Counted from the stretch's first letter, positions 1 through 6,797 are shown. The stretch is DNA of 15,840 bases from Prevotella sp. UBA7764 (GCA_002481295.1 DLDU01000028.1:1-15840); one strand, 5' to 3'. Notes: generated by a model not told the origin, from the letters alone. Program-made: numbers and translations.

Positions 1-1
1 C

Positions 2-1081
2 TCTACCGTGAACTTTAGCATGAACCATCAGATGGGACTGGCGGTCATCAATCTCGGACAGAAGACGCACTATGACTACAGACACTTGTCGACGGACGCG
101 AACTTCAAGTGGGTACATAATCAATACACCGTTACAGCTTCGTCTGCGATAAGTGCAAGTATCACCCCCTATAAGAAAACCAGTACATGTTACGTTGCTA
201 TACAAAAGCCAGCGGCTACTGTAGTCTATAATACCACTTCAACTGGGGAAGATAAGTGGACCAAGACGCTCTCTTATAAATTATCAGCTGACAAATACTT
301 AGCACAAGAAGCTACCTGCTCTCCCAACAATACAGAAACAAGCTATACAATGGCCTTGGGTGACGTGTATTACAGCGATGGCGATATGTCGCATCAAAGT
401 GAAAGTCTGATTAGTGGCAAGACACCAATCGGCATCGTGGGATATATCGGCAGCAACTACTGGACGGAAAAGAATACCAAGGCAAATGGTATTGGCGGTC
501 ATGCATTGGTGATGTGCTTAAAAACCATTGGCTCCACAGGTACCACAAACCGTGGCTCAGACTATCCTTGGAAGACAAGCAATACTGATGATAACCGGTC
601 AAAAGTAAACACGTCCGCTCTTATTGTTGGCTCATCTACCCAATCTTACGGCTCAGGCTATAAAGAATCAGTGGCCTTGAACAACTCTGCCCATCCTGCG
701 GCACAGGCAGCACTTGCCTATACCACATTGAAGGCTCCGTCTACCTCTACCGGTTGGTTCCTGCCGACGGCAGGTCAGTATTATGCCATCATGCATGCCA
801 TTGGCGGTTACCCGTCGAGTGGCTGGAACATTGATGATTGGGTCTCCAACATGACAACGGTTTCGTCCAAAGTAAATACCGCTTTGAGCAAGGTGGGCGC
901 GAACAACTATACTGAATTCTTCCAAGCAAATAGCACTTTTGAGTGGACCTCTACGAAGTATTCCGATACGTACGCGATCAACATCGATTCGGGGGTCGAC
1001 GACGGGAAGGGACCCGGTTCTGTTCGCTTCGACAACAACACCCTGAACGGCAGGCCTGTCCGCCCCTTTCTCGCTTTTTAA
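2..1081 (+). CDS. Fimbrillin-family surface protein, 5' end outside the window
   Basis: The frame is open to the left edge, so only the last 359 codons are seen; a GTG at position 8 is in frame but is probably not the start. Near the visible N-terminus the motif NFSMNHQMGLAVINLG resembles the segment that closes the first domain of Bacteroidales fimbrillin-like (FimA/Mfa-type) proteins. The C-terminal third carries the family's usual pattern: GWFLPTAGQYY, then FEWTSTKYSD, then a glycine/asparagine-rich strand and the ending RPVRPFLAF. Such proteins are exported lipoproteins that form fimbriae or stalk-tip subunits; the signal peptide would lie outside the window. The gene ends in TAA, and a hairpin plus U-tract follows about 110 bases later. 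Whether it is a structural fimbrillin, a tip adhesin or a solitary surface protein cannot be decided from this fragment. Confidence 0.8.
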   Translation, partial: STVNFSMNHQMGLAVINLGQKTHYDYRHLSTDANFKWVHNQYTVTASSAISASITPYKKTSTCYVAIQKPAATVVYNTTSTGEDKWTKTLSYKLSADKYLAQEATCSPNNTETSYTMALGDVYYSDGDMSHQSESLISGKTPIGIVGYIGSNYWTEKNTKANGIGGHALVMCLKTIGSTGTTNRGSDYPWKTSNTDDNRSKVNTSALIVGSSTQSYGSGYKESVALNNSAHPAAQAALAYTTLKAPSTSTGWFLPTAGQYYAIMHAIGGYPSSGWNIDDWVSNMTTVSSKVNTALSKVGANNYTEFFQANSTFEWTSTKYSDTYAINIDSGVDDGKGPGSVRFDNNTLNGRPVRPFLAF

Positions 1082-1127
1082 TCCCTTTAATATATAAAAC
1101 AGTTACTTCGTAATCGCAGTAACACTT

Positions 1128-1145
1128 GCAAGTCGTGAGACTTGC
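1128..1145 (+). other. Hairpin with GTGA loop downstream of the fimbrillin gene
   Basis: GCAAGTC (1128-1134) pairs perfectly with GACTTGC (1139-1145) around the loop GTGA, which is of the stable GNRA type. It has no U-tract, so it is not an intrinsic terminator by itself. It lies 47 bases after the stop codon of the fimbrillin gene and would be in that gene's 3' untranslated RNA. Confidence 0.55.
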
Positions 1146-1150
1146 CTCAC

Positions 1151-1176
1151 ACATCTCGCTAAACTCTAAGAGATGT
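1151..1176 (+). other. Second hairpin in the same 3' untranslated region
   Basis: ACATCTC (1151-1157) pairs perfectly with GAGATGT (1170-1176) around a 12-base loop. It starts only five bases after the previous hairpin and has no U-tract. Its role is unknown; protection of the 3' end of the mRNA is one possibility. Confidence 0.45.
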
Positions 1177-1192
1177 ATATAATTCAACCTTT

Positions 1193-1227
1193 GGGCTTGT
1201 GGGCTGTGAAGTTCGCAAGCCCTTTTT
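1193..1227 (+). terminator. Probable intrinsic terminator of the fimbrillin gene
   Basis: GGGCTTG (1193-1199) pairs perfectly with CAAGCCC (1216-1222), and TTTTT (1223-1227) follows at once. The 16-base loop is rather large. It is the third of three stem-loops in 100 bases after the gene, and the only one with a U-tract. Confidence 0.65.
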
Positions 1228-1336
1228 GGTTGGTTATAAAGGTTGGCATACATGCTCTCACTACTCATACTGCTCTTGCAACTCCATGTGCACTATCAGG
1301 CGAAGCCTTCTCTGTGTCTCTGTGTGAGAGATAGCG

Positions 1337-1375
1337 AAAAAAGGCTGAACCCTTCGCTTGGGATCCAGCCTTTTT
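1337..1375 (-). terminator. Intrinsic terminator of asnB, probably bidirectional
   Basis: GGCTG (1343-1347) pairs with CAGCC (1366-1370); a second stem CCC/GGG (1350-1352 with 1360-1362) stacks inside it. An A-run on one side (1337-1342) and a T-run on the other (1371-1375) give a U-tract in either direction. It lies about 70 bases past the asnB stop and could also catch read-through from the fimbrillin gene. The strip between the two terminators, 1228-1336, holds no gene that I can see, only a short TCTCTGTG doublet near 1309-1324. Confidence 0.8.
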
Positions 1376-1442
1376 GTTATCTTTGAATAAAAACCATGCT
1401 TATGCACTATGTGGTTTATGCATTACTGCCATGCAACAACGA

Positions 1443-3164
1443 TTACTCAACGTCCTCGTGCACATCTTTGACGGCACGGCCGCTGGGCTCATTCATGTTT
1501 TTGAAGGCTTCGTCCCAAGCGAGGGCTTCAGCTGTGGAGCACGCCACACTCGGCACGCTGGGCACTGAGCGGGCGGCAGAGTCGCTGGGGAAGTGTTCGG
1601 CAAAGATCGAACGATAGTAATACTCCTCTTTGTTGCGCGGCGGATTGATCGGGAAGCGCTCAGCAGCGTGCGCCATCTGCTCGTCGCTGACGGCCGAAGC
1701 GGTGATCTGCTTCAAGGTGTCGATCCAACTGTAGCCTACGCCGTCGGAGAACTGCTCTTTCTGGCGCCATGCCACTTCCTCGGGGAGCATGTCGGTGAAC
1801 GCGTCGCGCACCACCTTCTTCTCGATGGTCTTGCCCGGACACATCTTATAGCTCGGGTCTATCGTCATGGCTACATCCAAGAACTCCTTGTCGAGGAAAG
1901 GCACACGACCCTCCACGCCCCATGCTGCCAGACTCTTGTTGGCACGCAGACAGTCGTACTGATAGAGTTTGGAAAGCTTGCGCACGGTCTCTTTGTGGAA
2001 CTCCTCCGGCGACGGAGCCTTGTGGAAATAGAGATAGCCACCGAAGATCTCGTCGGCACCCTCGCCCGAGAGCACCATCTTGATGCCCATCGACTTGATG
2101 ACACGGGCCAGGAGATACATCGGCGTAGAAGCACGCACGGTGGTCACATCATAGGTCTCGATGAAATAGATCACGTCGCGGATGGCGTCAAGACCTTCCT
2201 GAATGGTGTAGTTGATCTCGTGGTGTACGGTGCCGATATAGTCAGCAACAAGCTTAGCTTTGGCCAAGTCCGGCGCACCTTTCAAGCCGACTGCAAAGCT
2301 GTGAAGCCGTGGCCAGTAGGCACGTGTCTCGCCGCCTTCCTCAACACGTGTGGAAGAGAAGCGCTCGGAAATGGCAGAGATCACCGACGAGTCCAGTCCG
2401 CCGGAGAGCAACACGCCGTAAGGCACGTCGCTCATCAGCTGACGCTTCACGGCTGACATCAGTCCCTGACGGATCTCCTCAACGGCCTGACCATAGGACA
2501 AAGTGCTTTGCGAACGTGTCTTTCCTTCCATCCAATCGCGGTGATAATAACGCTTCATACCCGGGTCCTTGCTCCAATAGTAGTGACCGGGCAGGAAAGG
2601 CTCATAGTGATCGCACTGTCCTTCCAGCGCCTTCAGCTCGCTGGCAACATACACTTTGCCGTCGGGATCGTAACCTATATAAAGAGGTATCACGCCGATA
2701 GGGTCGCGGGCTACGAGAAATGAGCCATCCTCGGCATCATAGAGCGCAAAGGCAAAGATGCCGCTGAGCTTCTCTATCATGCTGACGATGGAAGCATGCA
2801 AGGACTCGGCCGATGTCTGTGAGCGCGCTGCCTCCTTCCACTGACGGTACAGGGCAAGGATCACTTCGCAGTCGCTGCCCGTCTGGAAAACATAGTCGGG
2901 GAACGACGACCGGATGTCGAGGTGGTTGTAGATCTCACCGTTCACGGCGAGCACTTCCTTCTTGTCGGGCGAGAACAGTGGCTGCTTACCGCTCTCTGGG
3001 TCTACAATGCTCAGTCGCTCATGACAGAGGATGGCTGAGCTGCCGGTGTAGATACCACTCCAGTCCGGTCCGCGATGACGGATCTTCTGACTCATACGCA
3101 ACGCCTTCTGGCGCAAATCAGGAGTTTGCTCCTGAATGTTGAAAATTCCTACTATTCCACACAT
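1443..3164 (-). CDS. asnB: Asparagine synthetase B, glutamine-hydrolysing
   Basis: This 573-residue enzyme converts aspartate, glutamine and ATP to asparagine, glutamate, AMP and pyrophosphate in the cytosol. The start is placed at 3164 because the protein must begin MCGIVGIF: Cys2 becomes the N-terminal nucleophile of the glutaminase after Met removal. A longer in-frame start at 3218 would bury this residue and is rejected. The glutaminase domain (about 1-200) shows RHRGPD at 29-34 and NGEIYNH at 75-81. The synthetase domain shows the ATP-pyrophosphatase loop SGGLDSS at 254-260, then LSGEGADEIFGGY and EGRVPFLD. Length is near that of E. coli AsnB. It is the last gene of the leftward run, 96 bases after amt1, with no promoter box that I can see in that gap, so it is probably co-transcribed with the transporters. 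Confidence 0.95.
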   Translation of the reverse strand: MCGIVGIFNIQEQTPDLRQKALRMSQKIRHRGPDWSGIYTGSSAILCHERLSIVDPESGKQPLFSPDKKEVLAVNGEIYNHLDIRSSFPDYVFQTGSDCEVILALYRQWKEAARSQTSAESLHASIVSMIEKLSGIFAFALYDAEDGSFLVARDPIGVIPLYIGYDPDGKVYVASELKALEGQCDHYEPFLPGHYYWSKDPGMKRYYHRDWMEGKTRSQSTLSYGQAVEEIRQGLMSAVKRQLMSDVPYGVLLSGGLDSSVISAISERFSSTRVEEGGETRAYWPRLHSFAVGLKGAPDLAKAKLVADYIGTVHHEINYTIQEGLDAIRDVIYFIETYDVTTVRASTPMYLLARVIKSMGIKMVLSGEGADEIFGGYLYFHKAPSPEEFHKETVRKLSKLYQYDCLRANKSLAAWGVEGRVPFLDKEFLDVAMTIDPSYKMCPGKTIEKKVVRDAFTDMLPEEVAWRQKEQFSDGVGYSWIDTLKQITASAVSDEQMAHAAERFPINPPRNKEEYYYRSIFAEHFPSDSAARSVPSVPSVACSTAEALAWDEAFKNMNEPSGRAVKDVHEDVE

Positions 3165-3205
3165 GGTTATAAAAGCTTTTAATTTTGTGAATGTATACGT
3201 TGAAA

Positions 3206-3248
3206 CTCCCAAGAGCAAGCGTCACCGGAGTGACGATGCCCGAGGGAG
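3206..3248 (-). other. Nested hairpin in the amt1-asnB gap
   Basis: The core is a perfect six-base stem, CGTCAC (3220-3225) with GTGACG (3230-3235), around a four-base loop. It is nested within GCA/TGC (3215-3217 with 3237-3239) and within CTCCC/GGGAG (3206-3210 with 3244-3248). There is no U-tract on the transcribed strand right after it, so a role in mRNA processing or stability between amt1 and asnB is more likely than termination. The role is inference. Confidence 0.5.
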
Positions 3249-3260
3249 GTGTGTTTTTCA

Positions 3261-4499
3261 TTAGATATTGTATGCTGATTCTCCGTGCTCGTAGATGTCA
3301 AGTCCTTCTTCCTCCACACGTGTGTCAACACGCATGCCAATGGTCTTGTCGATAATGACAAAGATGATCCATGTCAGCACGCCACTGAAAACGATGCCGA
3401 AGACTGTGGCGATGAGCTGCACGCCCAGCTGATGCCAGTCGCCATAGAGTGCGCCACAGACACCGCCGGTCACCGCTTTAGTGGCAAAGACACCGGTCAG
3501 AACAGAACCGATGATACCACCGATGCCGTGAACACCAAAGGCGTCGAGTGCGTCGTCGTAGCCGCAGACTCGTTTCACGAAGGCCACCATGAAGTAGCAG
3601 ATCATGGAAGTGATAAGTCCTATACAGATAGCTCCAAGTACGTCCGTACTGCCGGCTGCCGGCGTGATGGCCACCAGGCCAGCCACAGCACCCGTGCACA
3701 TGCCCACGCAGGTGGGACGGCCACTGTAGATCCAATCGATTGTCATCCACGTGACGGCGGCTACTGCTGTTGCCAGATGAGTGACAAGGAAAGCGTTGGC
3801 GTCAAGACCGTCGGCGGTCAGACCGCTGCCGGCATTGAAACCGAACCAACCCAGCCACAGCATGGCGGCACCGATGAACACAAAGGGAACGTTGGTGGCA
3901 GGAATAGGACGACCCGGACGATAGCCGGTACGACGGCCCAGCATCAGAGCGGTCACCAAGGCAGCGACACCAGCATTGATATGTACCACTGTGCCACCGG
4001 CAAAGTCTATGGCTCCCATCTGCTGAAGGAAACCGCCACCCCAGACGAAGTGGGCCATGGGATAATAGACGATGACAGACCAAAGAATGGTGAACAGCAG
4101 AAAAGCCGAGAAGCGCATGCGCTCGGCAAACGCACCAATGATCAGCGCAGGAGTGATTACGGCAAACATGCACTGGAAGAGTACAAACGTCAACTCGGGG
4201 ATATGGGCCGGAGCCAACACCGAGTGAATGGTAACGCCATGGAGAAAGACCTTGTCAAAACCTCCAATCACGCCTCCCAAAGCCGTGCCCTGAAGACTGG
4301 TACCAAATACCCAGCTGTAGCCAATGGCTACCCAGAGAATGCTGCCCACGGCAGTGCAGATGAGACACTGCATGAGAATGCTAAGGATGTTCTTTGAACG
4401 TACGAGGCCGCCGTAGAACAATGCCAGGGCCGGAACGGTCATAAACATCACTAAGATAGTGGCAGTGGTGATCCACGCTGTATTTCCTGTATCAATCAT
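3261..4499 (-). CDS. amt: Ammonium transporter (Amt/AmtB family), copy 1
   Basis: This 412-residue inner-membrane channel carries ammonium into the cell as part of a trimer. Strongly hydrophobic segments run along the whole chain, as expected for eleven helices, and the chain begins close to the position of a mature AmtB. The family signatures are DFAGGTVVH (Asp165 and the first pore histidine, His173) and DAFGVHGIGG (second pore histidine, His324); FVLFQCMFA and LWLGWFGFN hold gate and substrate-site aromatics. The cytosolic tail ends RVEEEGLDIYEHGESAYNI, the conserved region involved in PII control. It lies 214 bases after amt2 and 96 bases before asnB, on the same strand. The gap before it holds a tandem repeat and a hairpin, so it may have separate control from amt2. 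Confidence 0.95.
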   Translation of the reverse strand: MIDTGNTAWITTATILVMFMTVPALALFYGGLVRSKNILSILMQCLICTAVGSILWVAIGYSWVFGTSLQGTALGGVIGGFDKVFLHGVTIHSVLAPAHIPELTFVLFQCMFAVITPALIIGAFAERMRFSAFLLFTILWSVIVYYPMAHFVWGGGFLQQMGAIDFAGGTVVHINAGVAALVTALMLGRRTGYRPGRPIPATNVPFVFIGAAMLWLGWFGFNAGSGLTADGLDANAFLVTHLATAVAAVTWMTIDWIYSGRPTCVGMCTGAVAGLVAITPAAGSTDVLGAICIGLITSMICYFMVAFVKRVCGYDDALDAFGVHGIGGIIGSVLTGVFATKAVTGGVCGALYGDWHQLGVQLIATVFGIVFSGVLTWIIFVIIDKTIGMRVDTRVEEEGLDIYEHGESAYNI

Positions 4500-4608
4500 A
4501 ATGGTTGAGTTGTTTTACTATTCGTTTGCTTCTGTCCTTGTCTTGATGGTTACTTACACAGAATCTTTTTGAATCAGTTGATGAATAATGAGTTGTAATG
4601 CTAACAAA

Positions 4609-4652
4609 GTTTGGAGACGTGTTCCGATGATGTTTGGAAACGTGTTCCGATG
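4609..4652 (-). repeat. 23-base-period tandem repeat with dyad core before amt1
   Basis: Two copies of a 21-base unit lie at 4609-4629 and 4632-4652 and differ at one base. The shared part reads TTTGGARACGTGTTCC followed by GATG. Each has the imperfect dyad GGAA-N5-TTCC (in the first copy the left arm is GGAG). The 23-base step is about two helical turns, as seen for paired operator sites. On the minus strand a box one base off the Bacteroidetes -7 consensus (AAACTTTG, 4605-4612) touches the first copy, so the pair would sit over or just upstream of an amt1 promoter. The repeat is seen directly; the regulatory role is inference. Confidence 0.5.
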
Positions 4653-4654
4653 GA

Positions 4655-4690
4655 AAGACCTCGGTCTCCCCGAAGGGAGGCTGAAGTCTT
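4655..4690 (-). other. Long hairpin with UUCG loop in the amt2-amt1 gap
   Basis: Read on the transcribed minus strand, the tip is C(UUCG)G, a very stable tetraloop. Nine pairs (4662-4670 with 4675-4683, two of them G-U) are followed by a 2x2 internal loop and five more pairs (4655-4659 with 4686-4690). It begins 24 bases past the amt2 stop. Only three U follow it, so it is a weak terminator at best; it may protect the 3' end of an amt2-glnK message or attenuate transcription into amt1. Confidence 0.6.
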
Positions 4691-4713
4691 CAAGTATTAG
4701 AGTTAAGTGGATA

Positions 4714-5982
4714 CTATCCGTTGTAGCAGCTCTCGCCGTGCTCGTAGATGTCAAGTCCCTCTTCCTCCACGCGCTTGTCAACACGAAGTCCGACGGTGTG
4801 CTTGATCGTCCAGAAGAGTACTATACCGCAGGCGGCTGCCCAAGCGTCTACACAAAGAACGCCAAAGGCCTCTGCACCAAAGAATCCGAAGCCATGACCA
4901 TAGAAGGCTCCCTCACTGGTGGAGAACAGACCGGTCAGCAAAGTACCGAGAACACCGTTCACCCAGTGCACTGAACTGGCACCGACAGGGTCGTCGATAT
5001 GAAGTTTCTGGTCGATGAACTCAACAGCAAACGGCAGTGCGATACCGCAGCAGACGCCGATGATGATAGAACCAACCACTGACACGCAGTCGCAACCGGC
5101 TGTGATACCTACCAAACCGGCAAGAATACCGTTCAGTGTCAATGAGAAGGATGGCTTACCATACTTCAGCCAAGTGAGGAACATGGTTGCCAGACCGCCA
5201 CAGGCGGCTGCCATGTTGGTCGTCAGGAACACGTGGCTGATGGCCTCACGATTGACCTGACCACTGGCTGCCAGCTGAGAGCCCGGGTTGAAACCGAACC
5301 AGCCAAACCAGAGGATGAACACACCGAGAGAAGCCAGCGTCAGGCTGTGACCTGGAATAGCATTGCTCTTGCCGTCCTTGCGGTACTTGCCCAAACGGGG
5401 ACCAAGGAAGATGGCACCCACCAAAGCCAGTACACCACCGACAGAGTGCACAACAGTGGAACCGGCAAAGTCGTGGAACGCATGACCGAAGGTGTTCATC
5501 ATGAAACTGCCGTCAGCAGCGTTGCAAAGCCAGCCGCCGCCCCAGGTCCAGTGACCCTCGACAGGATAGATGATCAAAGAAATGAAGAACGAATAGACAA
5601 CATACATGTTGAACTTCGTACGCTCTGCCATGGCGCCAGAAACAATGGTAGCTGACGTGGCACAGAAGACGGTCTCGAACATCAGGAAGCCCTCTGTTGG
5701 CAGACCGTTGGCATTGTGGTAGAAAGAGAGATCGCCGAAGTTGGGCATGCCGATGAAGCCCTGACCATCAGAACCGAACATAAAGCCGAAACCGACAAAC
5801 CAGAAAAGCACTGAGCCCAGCATGAAGTCGACGAAGTTCTTGAACAGGATGTTTGTGGTGTTTTTACGCCGGGTGAAACCCGCCTCACAATAGGCGAAAC
5901 CTGGTTGCATAAAGAATACGAGCATGGCTGCAAGCAGCATCCATACGGTATCTATGGAAATGCTTAAATCTTGAACTGTCAT
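4714..5982 (-). CDS. amt: Ammonium transporter (Amt family), copy 2
   Basis: This 422-residue paralogue of the neighbouring transporter belongs to a different Amt branch: its first helix reads MLVFFMQPGFAYCEAG and continues with TRRKN, unlike the AmtB-type start of copy 1. The key features of a working channel are present: DFAGSTVVH (Asp171, His179), GASSVHWVNG (second pore histidine, His339), FILWFGWFGFN and GAMAERTKF. Its tail, RVEEEGLDIYEHGESCYNG, is almost the same as in copy 1 although the rest has diverged. It lies 132 bases after glnK on the same strand, the common glnK-amt pairing. No Bacteroidetes promoter box is evident in that gap, so it is probably transcribed with glnK. Confidence 0.95.
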   Translation of the reverse strand: MTVQDLSISIDTVWMLLAAMLVFFMQPGFAYCEAGFTRRKNTTNILFKNFVDFMLGSVLFWFVGFGFMFGSDGQGFIGMPNFGDLSFYHNANGLPTEGFLMFETVFCATSATIVSGAMAERTKFNMYVVYSFFISLIIYPVEGHWTWGGGWLCNAADGSFMMNTFGHAFHDFAGSTVVHSVGGVLALVGAIFLGPRLGKYRKDGKSNAIPGHSLTLASLGVFILWFGWFGFNPGSQLAASGQVNREAISHVFLTTNMAAACGGLATMFLTWLKYGKPSFSLTLNGILAGLVGITAGCDCVSVVGSIIIGVCCGIALPFAVEFIDQKLHIDDPVGASSVHWVNGVLGTLLTGLFSTSEGAFYGHGFGFFGAEAFGVLCVDAWAAACGIVLFWTIKHTVGLRVDKRVEEEGLDIYEHGESCYNG

Positions 5983-6063
5983 AATACGATTGATTTTTGT
6001 GTTACCCTAATTGTGTTTCTATGTTCTCTCTATTGCATCCACCTTCTCTCTATATATAATAAT

Positions 6064-6082
6064 AGGAAAGCATCCGTTTCCT
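6064..6082 (-). other. Small stem-loop in the glnK-amt2 gap
   Basis: AGGAAA (6064-6069) pairs with TTTCCT (6077-6082) around a seven-base loop. The word TAGGAAAG occurs at 6063-6070 and again at 6091-6098. The rest of the 132-base gap is AT-rich, and I see no other signal in it. Confidence 0.3.
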
Positions 6083-6114
6083 TTATATATTAGGAAAGAA
6101 AGCGTGCAGAAGCG

Positions 6115-6471
6115 TTACTTCTCCTGCTCTGCGTTATACAGGGCAATGTCTCCGCGCTCGCCGGTGCGGATGCGGATGGTGTCCTCAACCGGAATGATGA
6201 AGATACGTCCATCACCGATCTCACCTGTGCGGGCGGCGTCTGTGATGGCCTTGACGGTCTTGTCGACGTTCTTGTCACGCACCACGATATTCATCAAAAC
6301 ACGCTCAATACTGCTCGTATCGTACATCACGCCACGATAGATTCGGGCCTGACGCATCTTGCCTTCACCACGGACATCGTAATAGGAAAACCATTCGATG
6401 TCGGCGGCAAGCAATGCTTCCTTTACATCCTCAAATTTAGTCTTACGGATGATCGCTTCAATCTTCTTCAT
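6115..6471 (-). CDS. glnK: PII nitrogen regulatory protein
   Basis: This 118-residue cytosolic trimer senses ATP/ADP and 2-oxoglutarate and controls partner proteins; beside amt genes the usual partner is the transporter, which is why glnK is chosen over glnB. It starts MKKIEAIIRKTKFEDVKEAL, typical of PII. The B-loop region TGEIGDGRIFI and the C-loop TIRIRTGERGD are conserved. The T-loop is unusual: against E. coli GlnB, aligned from memory, it is one residue short, has Met at the place of Gln39 and Glu at that of Phe36, but keeps YRG and a tyrosine (Tyr50) at the place of Tyr51. Tyr50 could be modified, but no uridylyltransferase gene lies in the window. It is the first gene of the leftward run and has a promoter at 6531-6561. 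Confidence 0.93.
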   Translation of the reverse strand: MKKIEAIIRKTKFEDVKEALLAADIEWFSYYDVRGEGKMRQARIYRGVMYDTSSIERVLMNIVVRDKNVDKTVKAITDAARTGEIGDGRIFIIPVEDTIRIRTGERGDIALYNAEQEK

Positions 6472-6530
6472 AACTTACCTTTCTTTATGGTTAAACTTAT
6501 GGTTGCTTACGTATTGTAATCTTTCGACTG

Positions 6531-6561
6531 CAAAGTTAATACAATTTGTTTATACAAACAA
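6531..6561 (-). promoter_or_regulatory. Promoter of the glnK-amt-amt-asnB run
   Basis: On the minus strand the -7 box TAACTTTG (6531-6538) matches TAnnTTTG exactly. A TTGT at 6558-6561 lies 19 bases upstream as a possible -33 element; the alternative TTTG at 6555-6558 has a spacer of 16. The expected RNA start is near 6523, giving a leader of about 50 bases. A small dyad, TTTGT-N4-ACAAA (6545-6558), lies within the spacer and -33 region and could be an operator. Confidence 0.65.
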
Positions 6562-6640
6562 CTAACTGTGCTCTTTTTGTTAGCGTTGTTTTTTAATTGC
6601 TTGCAACGTGCCTCGTAAAAGGGTGGTTTCATTGATAAAC

Positions 6641-6669
6641 TGTAATGACTTTCGGCCACAGACATTACA
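6641..6669. promoter_or_regulatory. Inverted repeat in the glnK-dapF divergent region
   Basis: TGTAATG (6641-6647) and CATTACA (6663-6669) are perfect inverted copies whose half-site centres are 22 bases apart, about two helical turns. The pair lies about 80 bases upstream of the glnK -33 element and about 48 bases upstream of the dapF -33 element, a fitting place for a dimeric regulator serving both sides. The regulator is unknown. The rest of 6472-6797 is AT-rich promoter DNA without a gene. Confidence 0.4.
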
Positions 6670-6716
6670 ATTTCACACTTCCATAGAAAAAGTTACTAAA
6701 AAATGTCGTGCTTCTC

Positions 6717-6747
6717 TTTGCGGTTCTATCTTTTTGTATTAACTTTG
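6717..6747 (+). promoter_or_regulatory. Promoter of dapF and the genes after it
   Basis: TTTG (6717-6720), a 19-base spacer and TAACTTTG (6740-6747) match the Bacteroidetes housekeeping promoter form at every fixed base. The RNA start is expected near 6754, leaving a leader of about 44 bases before the dapF ATG. Confidence 0.75.
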
Positions 6748-6797
6748 CAGCGTATTCAAAACATTAAGTCAATCAATAAGAAATAAATTGCTTCATT

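Noticed and set aside
978..1268. A 96-codon minus-strand frame across the fimbrillin 3' end
   Set aside because: It overlaps the fimbrillin C-terminus, runs through the hairpins and terminator, and its translation looks random.
1309..1324. TCTCTGTG doublet after the fimbrillin terminator
   Set aside because: Only two short copies; low-complexity chance match with no associated feature.
1593..2456. A 287-codon open frame on the plus strand opposite asnB
   Set aside because: Antisense shadow of asnB with no recognisable domain.
3165..3218. Upstream in-frame start that would add 18 residues to AsnB
   Set aside because: The glutaminase nucleophile must be Cys at position 2 after Met; the extension would inactivate it.
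3285..4397. A 370-codon open frame on the plus strand opposite amt1
   Set aside because: Antisense to a clear transporter; the translation is His/Asp/Thr-rich with no plausible domain.
4609..4652. The 23-base repeat as an insertion-sequence footprint or target duplication
   Set aside because: The copies lie in tandem with two bases between them and no transposase or inverted ends are nearby.
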